Assembly: GCA_020310875.1 (NCBI GenBank)
Contig: CM035413.1
Location: 179,929,364 to 179,993,363 of the forward strand
Reading direction: 5' to 3'
DNA from: Ceratopteris richardii
Taxonomy: Eukaryota; Streptophyta; Polypodiopsida; Polypodiales; Pteridaceae
DNA: 64,000 bases
The number at the start of each line of letters is the position of its first letter. Within the stretch, counting starts at the first letter, position 1. Below the pieces are notes generated by a model, which had not been told where the DNA came from, searched no databases, and saw only the letters and a list, made by a program, of their open reading frames with translations. The position numbers were made by a program, and so were the translations under genes. Below, piece by piece: positions 31,246 to 43,109 of this stretch.

Positions 31246-33420
31246 TCTTATTTGATATTGATTTATATTGTTTTTTTTGTAGGTATAGTCTTCATAAAGC
31301 AATTTGCAAGCACTATGGGAAAGGGAAAAGAATGGTCATATGTGATTGTTCATCAAGAGGGTAAAACAATATCCACAATACAATGCAAATGTTGTGGGCA
31401 TCGTTATCTAGGAAATGCAACTCGAATAAAAGAGCATCTTTTTAGTACAGGTAATAATGTGGCAGGATGCTCTAATTCAGATAGTGATATATGGGTACAT
31501 TTTTCAAGTTATGCAAATAAATGTAAATCTCAACGTATCACATCAAAAAGATTCAAAAGCATGAGCAATTCACAACACTTTTGAAGTAGCCCAAGTGTAG
31601 AGCAAGAACGAGTAGATGCATCGATGACAGTAGAGGATCATGAGGATATTTCTACTCAAGTCTCTTAAACTGTTTTTGAGAATAACCAAGATACATGTAC
31701 TCCATTTTCTCCAACTGCATAAAGAAAGATTGGAGTTGGTGAATGTAGTAAAAATGGTGGATCTAATACTCTTTCACCATGCTTTGTCCATAATAAATCA
31801 CAAAATACTATACATGTAGCTTTTGAAAAGCAAGATTGTCTCGAGCTTCATCTTAAATGGACTCAAGCATTCTTAGCATGTGGGATTCCTTTCAATGTTA
31901 TTCATAATCCCATTTTCAAAGATGCTTTGATGTCAACTACACGAAAAGGTTTCACGATGTCAAATTATAACAAAATGTGAATAGAGTATGTAGATAAGGT
32001 GAAAAAAAGTACTGAAGCTATCTTAAAGTGAATAGTACTTGATTATGTACCCATGTATGGATGCACAATAGCATTGGATGGATGGACAAGTTGTCAAAAG
32101 AAACCATTGATTAATGTCATGGTTATATGTCCAAAAGGAAACATGTTTTTAGAAGCTGTTGATACTTCTCTTAAAGAGAAAAGTTCATCTTTTCTTGTAA
32201 AGGTATATGAACATGCTATATCACGCATGGGTGGTCCGAAGAATGTGACTACAATAGTGATGGATAATGCCTCTAATTTTTGAAGTGCTGGAATTACAAT
32301 TCAAAACAAGTACGAAGGCATTACTTGGGTTCCATGTGCAACTCATACATTAAATTTATTATTGAAAGATGTAGGTAGATTATCTTTCATTAAACAAAGC
32401 TTATTAGATGCAAATCATGTGGTCAAATTTATTAGAGAGCATCAATTTTCATATTCGCCCTTTCGATCAAAATCTCCCAATAAAGCACTTTTGATTTTTT
32501 GTGCCACATGATTTGCAACCGCGTACATTGTGCTCAATGGATTATTGGAAGTTAAGACAACTCTTGTAGAAATGATTGCTGATCGAAGATGGGAGGCATG
32601 GCTAAAGAAGTATCCTTCTTATCGAGTTGCAACATCCAAATGTACGTGTCTAATACAATCACAAAATTTTTGGCGTAATCTTGAAAAAATTTATTGATAT
32701 CACTAAACCTTTTGTGGAGTAAAAGACTTTAATCAATTTTCCCTGCAAGAGAAAACACAGATTGTATCATTAGCAGAGAAGAGATGGATGCAAATGCATA
32801 CTCATTTGCATGGAACAACATTCGTTTTGGATCCAACATTTCAACTCAATGGTCAAGCATCAAACAAAGAATTCATGGAAAACTTCAAAACCACATGTCA
32901 GTTATTACTTCCAGGTACAGATGGTCGAGATGCATTCCACCAAAGAGTAGCGTATGTAAATCAAGAAGGATCTTTTGGAGATCTATGGCACATTGAAGTG
33001 ATTCAAAAGCATCCACCTCCTATTTGGTGGAAAGAGTATGGACGTGAAGCAGTGGAGTTGCAACATATAGCTATAAGAGTGCTTTCATTAGCAGCTTCAA
33101 GTGGTAGTTATGAATGTAATTGGAGTGCCTATGATTTTCTTCATTCAAAACAAAGAAATTGCTTAAGTGTATCATGTGCTAATGATTTGGTATATGTGTT
33201 TTGTAATACACATTTGTTACATGCTCCAACCAAGATAGCTTCTACAGTAGCACAACAAACTTTTGGAGAATTTCAAACTCATGAAAGTTTAACAAATGAT
33301 TCATGGAGTGATCATGATTTAGATGTAGATCGCAATGATGGTTCATACATGGAAGAAATAGATGACATGGTACATATCATAGATGATGATATTCAAAATG
33401 AAGAAAATGATTTACTATGA
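31219..33420 (+). pseudogene. hAT-family transposase, decayed
   Basis: This is cut-and-paste DNA transposase. It starts with a BED-type zinc finger (CKCCGH ... ATRIKEHLF). The DUF659-like core follows (YGCTIALDGWTSCQKKPLINVMV, GGPKNVTTIVMDNASNF, VPCATHTLNLLLKDVGRLSF), then FATAYIVLNGLLE and the C-terminal dimerisation region (PPIWWKEYGREAVELQHIAIRVLSLAASSGSYECNWSAYDFLHSKQRN, counted as two adjoining blocks). The open pieces starting at 31219, 32053 and 32788 share one frame, with about eight in-frame stops and one short out-of-frame patch near 32690-32740. It cannot be functional. The D and E residues of the RNase H-like fold lie in these blocks. No terminal inverted repeats were found by eye. 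Confidence 0.9.
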
Positions 33421-33497
33421 ATACTATGATCATATTCAATTGCGAAAATCGTTGGTTTTATAATAGTCATGTCTTTTTTATTACAAAAAAAGCTTGC

Positions 33498-33845
33498 CTA
33501 TTCAGTGTTTTCTTGATTCAATAACTCATCGACAGTAAATCGATCAAAAGATGATGATGCCTCTGAGAGTCTTCCATATTTGCTATCATATGCAACCATA
33601 GAAATTTGTAAAATTTTCACTTGATTTTCTAGATCATCAATCCTCTTTTGTTGATCATCTATTGTTCTTCGTAATGCAGGAATTGTTAATCCTTCATTGT
33701 ATAATTCTGCTCCTTGTGAAGACAAATCATGTATGAGATTATGTTCTTTAGGTAGCAAAATGTAGGATCACTTTCGAGGAAGAGGGCCTTCATTTCCCGG
33801 ATTACGAAATTGTGCTCGATTTGGAGGACGACCCAAACCTATACC
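33498..33845 (-). pseudogene. Small coiled-coil frame, convergent with the hAT transposase
   Basis: Not recognised. The reverse strand encodes GLGRPPNRAQFRNPGNEGPLPRK (33768-33836) followed, past one stop, by LPKEHNLIHDLSSQGAELYN, then RRTIDDQQKRIDDLENQVKI, a heptad-like coiled coil, ending QENTE. It stops 78 bp from the end of the transposase, facing it. The copia LTR at 33853 cuts it off on its N-terminal side. It may be the second gene of the transposon or the tail of a host or other mobile-element gene. Without relatives I cannot choose. Confidence 0.4.
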
Positions 33846-33852
33846 TGCAGTC

Positions 33853-34722
33853 TGTTGGAATTTGGGGCCCCAAGACCGTTCCAAACTAAAACCTTTTGAG
33901 CATACACAACTTAATTGAAAAGATGATAAGTGAGAGATAGAAAGAAAGAGATCTTGAGACAAGGATAGGGAACGTAAGTTGGATGCTTACTCACTAAAAA
34001 ATAGATGTCCAAATTACAACATGGGAGTACTACTCAACCATATAAAGTGGTGCACTCACTAATGGAAGAATATCCAAGAAGATGATGATACAAAATTTAG
34101 ATTATGTTGAAATAATCCAAGTGTGTCAAGTGAACGAAGCAATGAAGCTAACCTTATTCTCACAAAATAGTGTAACAAAATTGTAAATCAACCAACCGTA
34201 ATTTTGAGATTAGGGTAGAGAAAAACACAGAAATACTAGGTTAACTCACAAAAGATAGTTACCACCACCTTGTAGAAGACTTCTTGCTCCAAGAGAGTAG
34301 CCTTTCCTTCACCAAAACTTCACCTCCTCAAGAGTGTGAGACTCTTCCTCCTTGATCTCCTTGAGATTGCTTGAGTGAGTGATTTTACAATGAACCAAGG
34401 CCTTCATTATATAGTACCTAATGAAAAGCTCTTCAATCGTAAAAGCTACGATTGTCAAAAAAGCTATCGGGAAACAACTACGATCACGAAAACCAAACTC
34501 CTCCAAAATGGCGTTGTTCGTATGCTTTTCAAGAAGAAACTTACAAGCTAAAAAGCATGTTGTGCGATACAGCGAACGGGAATTGAACCCGAGTCTCATG
34601 GATAAGAAGTAATTCTTCTAACCAAGCGCTGCCCGCTTTTACTTGTAGAAGATGCTAAAGGGATATATAATATAGCTATATGCTGACAATATTTGGACCA
34701 TTGTTGGACATTGCTTCCAACA
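33853..34722 (-). repeat. 3' LTR of the family-3 copia element
   Basis: 870 bp with 8-bp inverted ends TGTTGGAA/TTCCAACA. On the reverse strand it is preceded by ttgaaggacggattg, a common plant copia polypurine-type tract. It holds a tRNA-like stretch at about 34565-34640. Confidence 0.85.
34565..34640 (-). other. tRNA-like stretch inside a copia LTR
   Basis: On the reverse strand, GGTTCAATTCC matches the tRNA B-box consensus exactly and TTGGTTAGAAG resembles an A box. GCAGCGC can pair with TCGCTGT as an acceptor-like stem (one wobble, one mismatch). The middle does not fold into a standard anticodon arm, so this is not a functional tRNA gene as read. Confidence 0.35.
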
Positions 34723-36287
34723 ATCCGTCCTTCAATGTCACAATGGTACAAGCTTCAGTAACCTGCAAATCTTCTCATGACTATCTCTAGTCAATGCTTT
34801 GGTAAAAATATCTGCAACATTCTCACTAGAAGGAACATAAACAAGCTCAATGTGCTTCTTAGCTATCTGCTCTCGAATAAAGTGGTAGTGTACCTCTATA
34901 TGCTTTATCCTTCCATGATGCACTGGATTCTTTGCTATAGCTATACACTCTGGCTATCTGAAAATATCTGAATGGGTTCATGTACTCTCACATCAAGATA
35001 ACTGAAAATCTTCTACACCCAAACTGACTCGAGAGTAGTTGTAAATGCTGCACGATATTCATCTTCACACGATGAAGTGGCAATAGTGGGTTGTCTCTTC
35101 GAAAGCCATGAGATAAGACAATCTCCAAGATAAAAACAAAATCCACTAATACTTCTTCTTATGTCTCTATCACGTGCTCAATCAGAATCTGAAAATCCTT
35201 TTAGTAACAAATGTGTAGATTTCAAAAATACCATAGCAAAATTTGAATTTCCCTTCAAATATCGAAAGATCCGCTTTACTGCTTTCCAATGTAACACTGT
35301 TGGATTCTGCATGAACCTTCATACTTGAGGAACTATAAACTGTATATCAGGAGGTGTATTACAAAGATATATCAAGCAACTAACTGCTTGACTATATAGA
35401 GTAGCATCAAATGGCTCTGCATCTGCTACCATTTGTAAAGACATATTCTGATCCATAGGTATTTGCATAGGTTTAGAATCAACCATCTGAAACCTCTCCA
35501 AAAGTTTCTCAATGTATTTCTACTGTGTCATATAGATACACTCATCTTGAAACAGAAACTGAATCCCAAGATAAAAATGCAAAATGCCTAAATCATTCAC
35601 ATCAAATGTTTGCTTTAATTGTTCTTTGAACATCTGCAAATCATCATCTCTGGGACCTGTGACTATAATATCATCCACATAAATGATTGCTATAATCATC
35701 ATACCTGTTTCAGCTTTAACATAAAGAGTTGGAGGTGCATCTGAGTTATGGAAACCAATGGATAAAAGATATGTATGTATCTTTTCATACCATGCTCTAG
35801 GTGCCTGTTTTAAACCATACAAAGCTTTTATAAACTTACACACTAAGTTTTCTTTACCTATCTCTTCAAAACCTTCTGTTTCCTGAATATACACATCCTC
35901 ATGTAAATCACCATTTAGAAAAGGATTCTTAATGTCAAGTTGATATATATGCCAACCAAAATGTGCTACTAGAGCTAGTATTGACCTAATAACAATCATC
36001 CTAGACATAGGAGCAAATGTCTCATCATAATGAATACCTTTTTGTTGTGCATATCCTTTGACAACCAACCTGGCCTCGTATCTATCAATAGTACCATTTG
36101 CTTTCCTTTTGATTTTGAAGATCCATTTTACACCTATAGACTTCTTTCCCTCTAGTAACTCACATAGCTGCCAAGTTTGATTCTTATGAATAGAATCAAT
36201 CTCTTCCTGCATAGCTTTTCTCCAAACAGGAATGATAAGTGCATCTTTAACACATGCAGGTTCATCTTCAACAGTCGTAAGTACCAA
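34723..36287 (-). pseudogene. family-3 copia reverse transcriptase and RNase H
   Basis: RT: TIDRYEARLVVKGYAQQ, QLDIKNPFLNGDLHEDVYI, KALYGLKQAPRAWYEKIH, AIIYVDDIIVTGP, LHFYLGIQF (35520-36287). Connection and RNase H: PMDQNMSLQM, SCLIYLCNTPPDIQFIVPQV, then HHGRIKHIEVHYHFIREQI and ADIFTKALTRDSHEKICRLL (34738-34923). Broken in several places. Confidence 0.9.
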
Positions 36288-37997
36288 AATATCGTGAATC
36301 TCAAAGTCTTCAGCAAAACTTACATGATCTTTTTGTTGTTGTTGTCTAGTTTGACTTCTTGTTCTTACATGATCTTGTTATTGTTGTCTAGTCTGACTCC
36401 TTGTTCTTCCAGTAAAAGTCTTTATACCACTATCTTTCCAAGTCTGACATAACTACGTAGGTGTATCTTTGAATAGTGGTGAATCTCTTTCTCAACTTTC
36501 AGCTTCCACAGGTTCTGGAACTTGTCCTGCCGAGGTACTAGGACTTTCTAGAACTTTAACTTCTTCCATTTCTGGAACCAAAATCTCTTGTGGAACCGAA
36601 TCTGTAGAAGGCTGTGAAATTCCTCTTTCTTCAATTCTTTCTTGAATCCTAGTTTTAACTCCCTCCTGATATGGCTAAACATGTACATTCAGAATCTTTC
36701 TAAAAAATCCATATTCATTTTCACTAATGAACTTTGGAATTTCTGCTTCTTTATCATAAACCTTATTTTTAGCAATATAAGCATTACGTGAAAGAATAAC
36801 TTCACCTGTCTCTGGAACATAAAACCTCTATCCTTTACTCTCAATAGGATATCCAATAAAAACATCTTTCTTTGCGTTTACATCTAGTTTTCCTCGGTCT
36901 TTTTTCTTAATATGTACATAAGAAAGTGATCCAAACACTCTTAAATAACTCACATTAGGTTTTCTACAATAATAAGCTTCATACGATGTGATTACCTTTG
37001 AAGCTTTTGTAGATGACCTATTCAAAATTTGATTAGCTATATGTACTGCATCAAACCAGAATTTCGGTGAAAGCCTCTTGGATGCCATCATGCTCCACAT
37101 CATTTCAACAAGTACTCTATTCTTTCTTTCTGCAACACCACTCTGCTCAAGCGTATAAGCAATAGTAAGCTATCGACTAATACCTTTCTCATCAAGAAAT
37201 ATCTGGAACTCTTTTGACAAGTATTCTCCACCTCTATCACTTTTGAGAATCTGGATAGTTTCCTAACTTTCATTTTCAACCATAGCTACAAACTTCTTGA
37301 ACATAAGAAAGACTTCTGACTTCAACTTAAGATCTATGGTCCATGAGTATCTCTTAAAATCATCAAAAAATAGAACAAAATACCTAAAACCATGAATAGA
37401 TTCTGCTCTCATAGGTCCATTCACATCTGAATGAATAATCTGCAATTTCTTGGTAGCTATAATATGATCATGTTTCTTGAAAGGTAGTTTATGCATCTTA
37501 CCTTCAAGGCAACCTTCACATATATCTGAATCATCTGGTAGCTTGAATGAGGGTAAACTCTCAACCATACCTCTGTCTTTGATACTCTTAAGAGCTCCAA
37601 AACTAATATATCCAAATCTTTCATGCCATAGCTTCATATCTTCCACTGATGATGAAGATTTGACTGCATATGCGTGACTGATTCTTGACAAAACAAAGAT
37701 CCCTCCTTTATGCTCACCTTGTAAAAGAAACTTGTCTTCTTTATGTGATAAGATCTTACAAAGATCTCTCTCAAATACAACTTTAAAACCATCACTTAAA
37801 AATGCAAATATAGATAACAGATTCTTCTTCATTTCAAGTATATAAAGGACATCTGAAACTTGAAAATTACCACCTTCTCTTGACTTTAGGGTTACTGTAC
37901 CTATTCCCACAATATCCAAATCATTGCCATCTAGAATAGTAACTCTTCTACCTGAAGAATAGGAAAGAGAAGAAAACTCATCACTGCAACCTGTCAT
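36288..37997 (-). pseudogene. family-3 copia protease and integrase
   Basis: The protease has FDSGATKHMTG near 38000 and VLYILEMKKNLLSIFAF. Integrase follows with LWHERFGYISFGALKSI, CEGCLEGKMHKLPF, HSDVNGPM, YFVLFFDDFKRYSWTIDLK, then MASKRLSPKFWFDAV, ILNRSSTKASKVITSYEAYY and LRVFGSLSYVHI, and a diverged linker to RT. Broken. Confidence 0.88.
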
Positions 37998-38036
37998 ATG
38001 CTTTGTAGCACCTGAGTCAAATATCCAAGGACTTGC

Positions 38037-38655
38037 TCAAAGAACTTGTAAAGCTGCCTGATCAAAAGTTACTTCCTCAATAATGATACATGCATAACAA
38101 TCACCTTGAGATTTCCCTTTTTTATCATCTTCTGCAACATTATCTGATGCCTTTTTCTTTTTTGCTGCAATCCTTTTATAACATGTTGACTTAATATGTC
38201 TAGGTTTCTTGCAGTAAGAACATATTACTTCCTTCTTCTTAGAAGACTTCTCTTTAGATGTAGTAGATACAGAATTTAAAGTAGAAGGTGAAAGAGACCT
38301 ACTTTCCTTCTTATCCTTCTTCTTCTTTTTACCCTTTGATGAAGATGAAAGTGCTTCTTCATTCTCTTCCATTCCCTTCAACTGATCTTCATCTTGAAGC
38401 AACAAAAACTCTAGCTCTTCAAATGTAACCTCTCTATCTCTTGTGGTAAGGGTAAGAGTGGTTATAAAAGATTGATATGAAATAAGAAGTGAATTAATCA
38501 GCGTATTTACCATTTCTTCATCTGATATCTCAAATCCTACATTTAGAAGTTTATCTCTCAAGTCAACGAGTCTCGTAATGTGGGTTTGAATTGGCTCAAA
38601 AGCCTTCATCCTTGTATTTGCTAGTTGTCTCCTTAAGTGAGCTTTCCTAGCAGTG
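38037..38655 (-). pseudogene. family-3 copia gag, C-terminal part
   Basis: It shows the late gag domain (ARKAHLRRQLANTRMKAF, ITRLVDLRDKLLNVGFEISD, INSLLISYQSFITTL, LEFLLLQDEDQ), a Ser/Lys-rich linker and the zinc knuckle CSYCKKPRHIKSTC (C-x2-C-x4-H-x4-C). The N-terminal gag part is missing at the junction with the next element. Confidence 0.88.
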
Positions 38656-38656
38656 T

Positions 38657-40893
38657 GATTTTAATACATTTCTGGCTGAACGTGGGATAAAACACCAGTG
38701 TACAGTGTCGTATACACCTCAATAGAATGGAGTTGTTGATGGCGAGGTGTATGGTCAAGAGTCAGGCTTTACCACATAGTTTCTGGCTTGAGGATGTCAT
38801 GTGTGCAGCATATGTACTAAACAGGTGTCCCACTAACACGCTGCAGTCTATCACTCCATATGAGGGTTGGCATGACCGCAAGCCATTTGTTGCTCATCTG
38901 CGTTTTTTTGGTTGTTTGGCATATGCATTGATGCCTGAACAACATCGTAGAAAATTGGATGATAAAGTAGTAAAATGTATTTTTGTTGGGTAGAGTTTTG
39001 AAAGTAAAGGTTATTGTCTGTATCATGCGTTGCCTAGTCTCTGTGATGAGAATGAGCCTGTTTCGTTTGATGAAGCACAAAATTCAGAAAATTGGATGGC
39101 TGCTATGCAATCTCAATATGATGCAATAATGAAGAATGGTACTTGGTCTTTATGTGACTTGCCTCCTAGCAAGAAGGCCATTGGCACTAAGTGGGTATAC
39201 AATCTCAAGCATAAACCTGATGGTACAGTTGACAGGTATAAGGCTAGGCTTGTTGCAACGGGTTATGCGCAGGAAAGAAGCATTGATTTTGGTGAGACCT
39301 TTGCACATACATGCCATATGACTACTATTCGGAGCATTTGTGCACTTGCAGCCCACCATGGTTGGAATGTACATCAGTTGCACATTAAAACTACATTTCT
39401 GAATGGTGACTTGCATGAAGAAGTGTATGTGTTTCAACCCCGTGGCTTTTTGTAGAAAGGGCATGAAAACTAGGTGTGCAGTTTAATGAAGGCATTATAT
39501 GGTTTAAAGCAAGCACCACGTGCTTGGTATGAGAAGATACGTGCCTATTTGATTGCACATGGTTTTGAGAACAGTTCAACTAAAAGCACCTTATATGTTA
39601 AGCGTGCTAATGATGTGCTTCTGATCATTGTTGTCTTTGTTGACGACATGTTGTTGACTGGTCCTATTGAGAAGCATATTGCTGATTTTAAGGCTCATTT
39701 GCATGCCTCATTTGAGATGTCTAATTTGGGGCATTTGCATCACTATTTGGGCATTCAATTTATGCAAGTTGATGGTGGATTGGCTTTGTGTCAAACAAAA
39801 TATATTGACACATTATTGCAATGTTTTGGCCATGAAGATTGTAAGCCTATTGCCACTCCTATGGAGACAGGTTTACGATTGAGTCTTCATGATGCTGGAG
39901 ATGCATTTGATGTTGTCCTCTATCAGTAGGCTGTTGGATGCTTAATTTACTATGCATTACTAGGCCTGATATTCAATTTCTTGTCTCACAAATGAGCAGG
40001 TTTATGCATTGCCCAGGTATCAAGCATTGGCGTGCAGTTAAGCGCATCTTTCGCTACTTGAGTGGTACTCGGCTACTTGGGTTCTTTTATCCCAAGGGGG
40101 GATCACTACCGCCAGATTTGCATGCTTTTTCTGACTCAGACTGGGTTGGTTGCTATGACACTCGTGTGTCTACTAGTGGCTTTTGCTTTATGCTTGGTAG
40201 CTCATGTATATCTTGGTTGAGCAAGAAGCAGCCTACTGTGGCCACTTCTAGTTGTGAGGTTGAGTATAGGGCTTCTTTCACAGCTACTGTTGAGTGTGTG
40301 GCTCAGACGCTTTATGGCTGATTTGGGTGTTGGTCAGTCTTCTGCCACCACCATCTTCATTGACAGTCAGAGCGCATTGGCAGTTGTGTGGAACCTTGTG
40401 TTCCATGTTCCCACTAAGCACATTGAGGTGCATTATCATTATGCTAGGGAGAGGTTCTCTACTGGGGAGATCATCTTGGCATATGTGCCCATGCAGGAGA
40501 ACATTGCAGACCTTTTCACGAAGGCTCTACCTAGGGAGAAGTTTGAAGCTTTCCGCAAAGCTTTGGGCTTACTTCCTTTTGTGGAGTGATTTCTACATAG
40601 CTTGGCACTTCCTTATACATGAGTGCCAGCCACTTGTTCACCGCATCACTCCCAGGGGGGATTTGTTGATAAATTTAGGTAGTGATGTGTGTGAACACTC
40701 TAGGACCGTCAGGGAACTTTTTTCCCTCTTTAGGAGGCTCTTTTCCCCCGGCTTGTATATATGCCTATTGCCCTAATGGGCTACTTATCTTTGTACATTC
40801 TCTAGTAATACATTCAGTATTGTGTGTTGTGCTCCAGGCTTCTTCTTCTTCCTTGTGCTGCTCGCGTGCTTCCACAGACGTCTAACTCCAACA
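38657..40893 (+). mobile_element. Ty1/copia element, family 1, 5'-truncated
   Basis: A forward copy of the 3666-8813 family. It begins inside the integrase core and runs through a shortened linker, RT and RNase H to its 3' LTR at 40664-40893. RT motifs include DGTVDRYKARLVATGYAQ, LKQAPRAWYEKI and VVFVDDMLLTG. RNase H ends HVPTKHIEVHYHYARER and LFTKALPREKFEAFRKALG. Identity to the other copy is high. It is broken, with several breaks and an internal loss relative to the fuller copy. Confidence 0.92.
40664..40893 (+). repeat. 3' LTR of the forward family-1 copia
   Basis: 230 bp, TGTTGATAAATTTAGG ... TAACTCCAACA, the reverse complement of the LTRs at 3666 and 8587 with few mismatches. The tract CAGGGGGGATT precedes it. 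Confidence 0.92.
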
Positions 40894-41479
40894 TGTTTCA
40901 TATATACTATAATTCCATTGAATAAGTTGGGGCATGTTTCTCTAAATGAGTTTTCTTGGAAATATAAGTGTAACCATAATTTTTAGCACTTGAAGTTATT
41001 GCTACCATGAGCCCCGATCTTGTACGTTCTAGATTAGTCTCAATCATTCCATGCCTTTTTGGGTGCTTTGGATATCTCCATAAGAAGTGTACTCATATAA
41101 AAATCTAGGAAAACTTGGTATCAACTAGTCTACCATAGTAGTAGAAGAATAACATTGGCATAAAATAATAATTCAATCACAAAGCATGAACATATTGGCC
41201 TTACTTACTATGCAAAGAAGTTTTGAAATTATTTGCTTGAATGAAATCTATTTTCCATGTTGGCCATTCAACACTCTCATATTTAAATGGGCCGATTATC
41301 TTGATGGGTGTTGTTACCATAGAAATTTGATTATGATGTTATTCATCAATTGGGTAGTTCATATGTGGCGGCTGATTTTTTACCATGTTTGGATTTTGTG
41401 GAACCATTAGATGGCATCGATAATACATTCGTTGTTGTAGAGTTTTTTAATATAATCCTTGTTGTAGATATGGCATTAC
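40894..41479. other. Unassigned stretch
   Basis: AT-rich, no gene recognised. It may be the upstream part of the gypsy fossil that follows, but I could not match motifs. Confidence 0.4.
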
Positions 41480-42450
41480 TAGCACCTACTTGATATGAAG
41501 AAATGATTGGTTTTCCTACAAATGGAGTTGCCCCATCACATTTGTCACCATTGGCATGGAAGAGGCTTTCATACCAAAGTTATGGATTTATTGGATGTTA
41601 CTAATGTATGGTGATGTTATGTTTCGATACATGAAGTTCTTATGGTGATTTAGGAGGCTCACATTAGAACTATGGAAGGCCATTTTGGAGTTGAATTAAT
41701 GGTCAAGTTTGTTTTGTAGAATGAATTCTAGTGGCCATCTATGCATAAGGATGTTTGAGAAACTATTCAAAAGTATAAATCTTGTCAACATGTAGGAGAA
41801 CAACAATGCATACATAAATTTCTATTACAATCAATGATGCCATTAGAACTTTTCCAATATTGGTTCTAGACTTTTAAGCCTATTAAGCCTCCTTCAATGT
41901 AGTCTACAAAGACTTATATTTTGTCTTGTATAGATTATGCTACTTGATGGGTAGAATCTTGGGATTTATATCATGCAATAGAAAATAGTGTTGCTTCAAT
42001 TTTAGTAATGCAACTTTGTCCTCCATTTTTGCTACCGTTGGAATTAGTTTCTAATTATAGAACTCATTTCATGAATCAAAAGGTAAAATCTATATCAATG
42101 ATTACTTCATTGTTCACAAATTTCGTTTCCTCTATTATCTTTGGGCTAATGAATTAGCAAAAGAAACCAATAAAGTTTTTGTTGAGTATGTTGCGAAAGT
42201 TATTACTTGAGCATCTTTAATAGTAGGACCAATATTTATAGATGGTTTTATGGGCTTAACATACACCTTATAAAGTAGTTGACGAACTTACCCTATTTAA
42301 ATTTTCCTATGGATTGGAAGCAATTGCACCATTTGAATTTTCGTTTCCAAGCTTGAGACTTGCAATGCACGATAAACCTTTACTAAAAGATTTCCTAGAA
42401 TATTTCATGAAAAAATTTTGAATATTAGAGAAAGATAAATACCATATTTT
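41480..42450 (+). pseudogene. Ty3/gypsy integrase fossil
   Basis: The forward strand shows the integrase finger (EAHIRTMEGHFGVELMVKF, WPSMHKDV, CQHVGE). Decayed core pieces follow (KPPSM, DYAT, WVESWDLYHA, VSNYRTHFMNQKV), then HTPYKVVDELTLFKFSYGLE as the YG-motif part. The order fits gypsy integrase and it is far more decayed than the one at 1980-3442. Heavily broken. Confidence 0.72.
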
Positions 42451-42880
42451 CTTACTATTATAGGAAGTTTATCTACAAAATCATCATTGGGCATGATCGT
42501 AACCTTCATACTCCAATATTTTGGACAAGTGATTTATTACTATTCTTTGATTCAAAGATGAAGTAAGAAGCTGACAAAAAGTGTGGTGGACAATAGCCCT
42601 TTTTATTCACTCAATGGTGAGATCAACTACATTTTGACTAGACAAACTAAGTATCAAGTGTTTATTTGTTGTGGTTAATGGCTCTAAGTTGTATCCCTAT
42701 AAAAAACAACACATAATAGTATTTCCAAAAAAAAAGAAAAAGGAAAAAGGTGAAAAATAAATAAATAAAAATATTCATTAGAATAGGAAAAATCAATATG
42801 TATCCATGAGAGCATGCAATATTGAATCATAATAGTTAACTTGATAGTTGTTAGAGACACGGCTAAAAATTAGTGGAATT
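42451..42880. other. Unassigned stretch
   Basis: Contains an A-rich low-complexity patch (about 42722-42775). No gene seen. Confidence 0.4.
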
Positions 42881-43109
42881 TGTTGGAGTTTGTAGTATTT
42901 GGAAGCACACCACAACATAAGGAAGAAGAAGAATCTTGGAACACAACACAACACTGAATATATTACCAAGTGAATGTACAAAGATAAGTAACCCATTAGG
43001 GTTATATGCATATATACAAGTCGAGGAAAAATATCCTCCTAAAGAGGGAGAAAAGTGCCCTAACAAACCTAAGTGTGTTCACACACATCACTACCAAAAT
43101 ATATCAACA
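42881..43109 (-). repeat. 3' LTR of the older family-1 fossil
   Basis: 229 bp, TGTTGGAGTTTGTAG ... AAATATATCAACA. It aligns with 3666-3895 with many mismatches. Confidence 0.9.

Larger units (their letters stand above)
33853..38655 (-). mobile_element. Ty1/copia element, family 3, 5'-truncated
   Basis: A reverse-strand copia with its 3' LTR at 33853-34722 and coding parts in order to gag, ending abruptly in gag at 38655, where the next element begins. Its LTR (TGTTGGAA ... TTCCAACA) and proteins differ from families 1 and 2. It is broken, with roughly ten breaks across pol, and has lost its 5' LTR, leader and gag start. Likely old. Confidence 0.9.
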
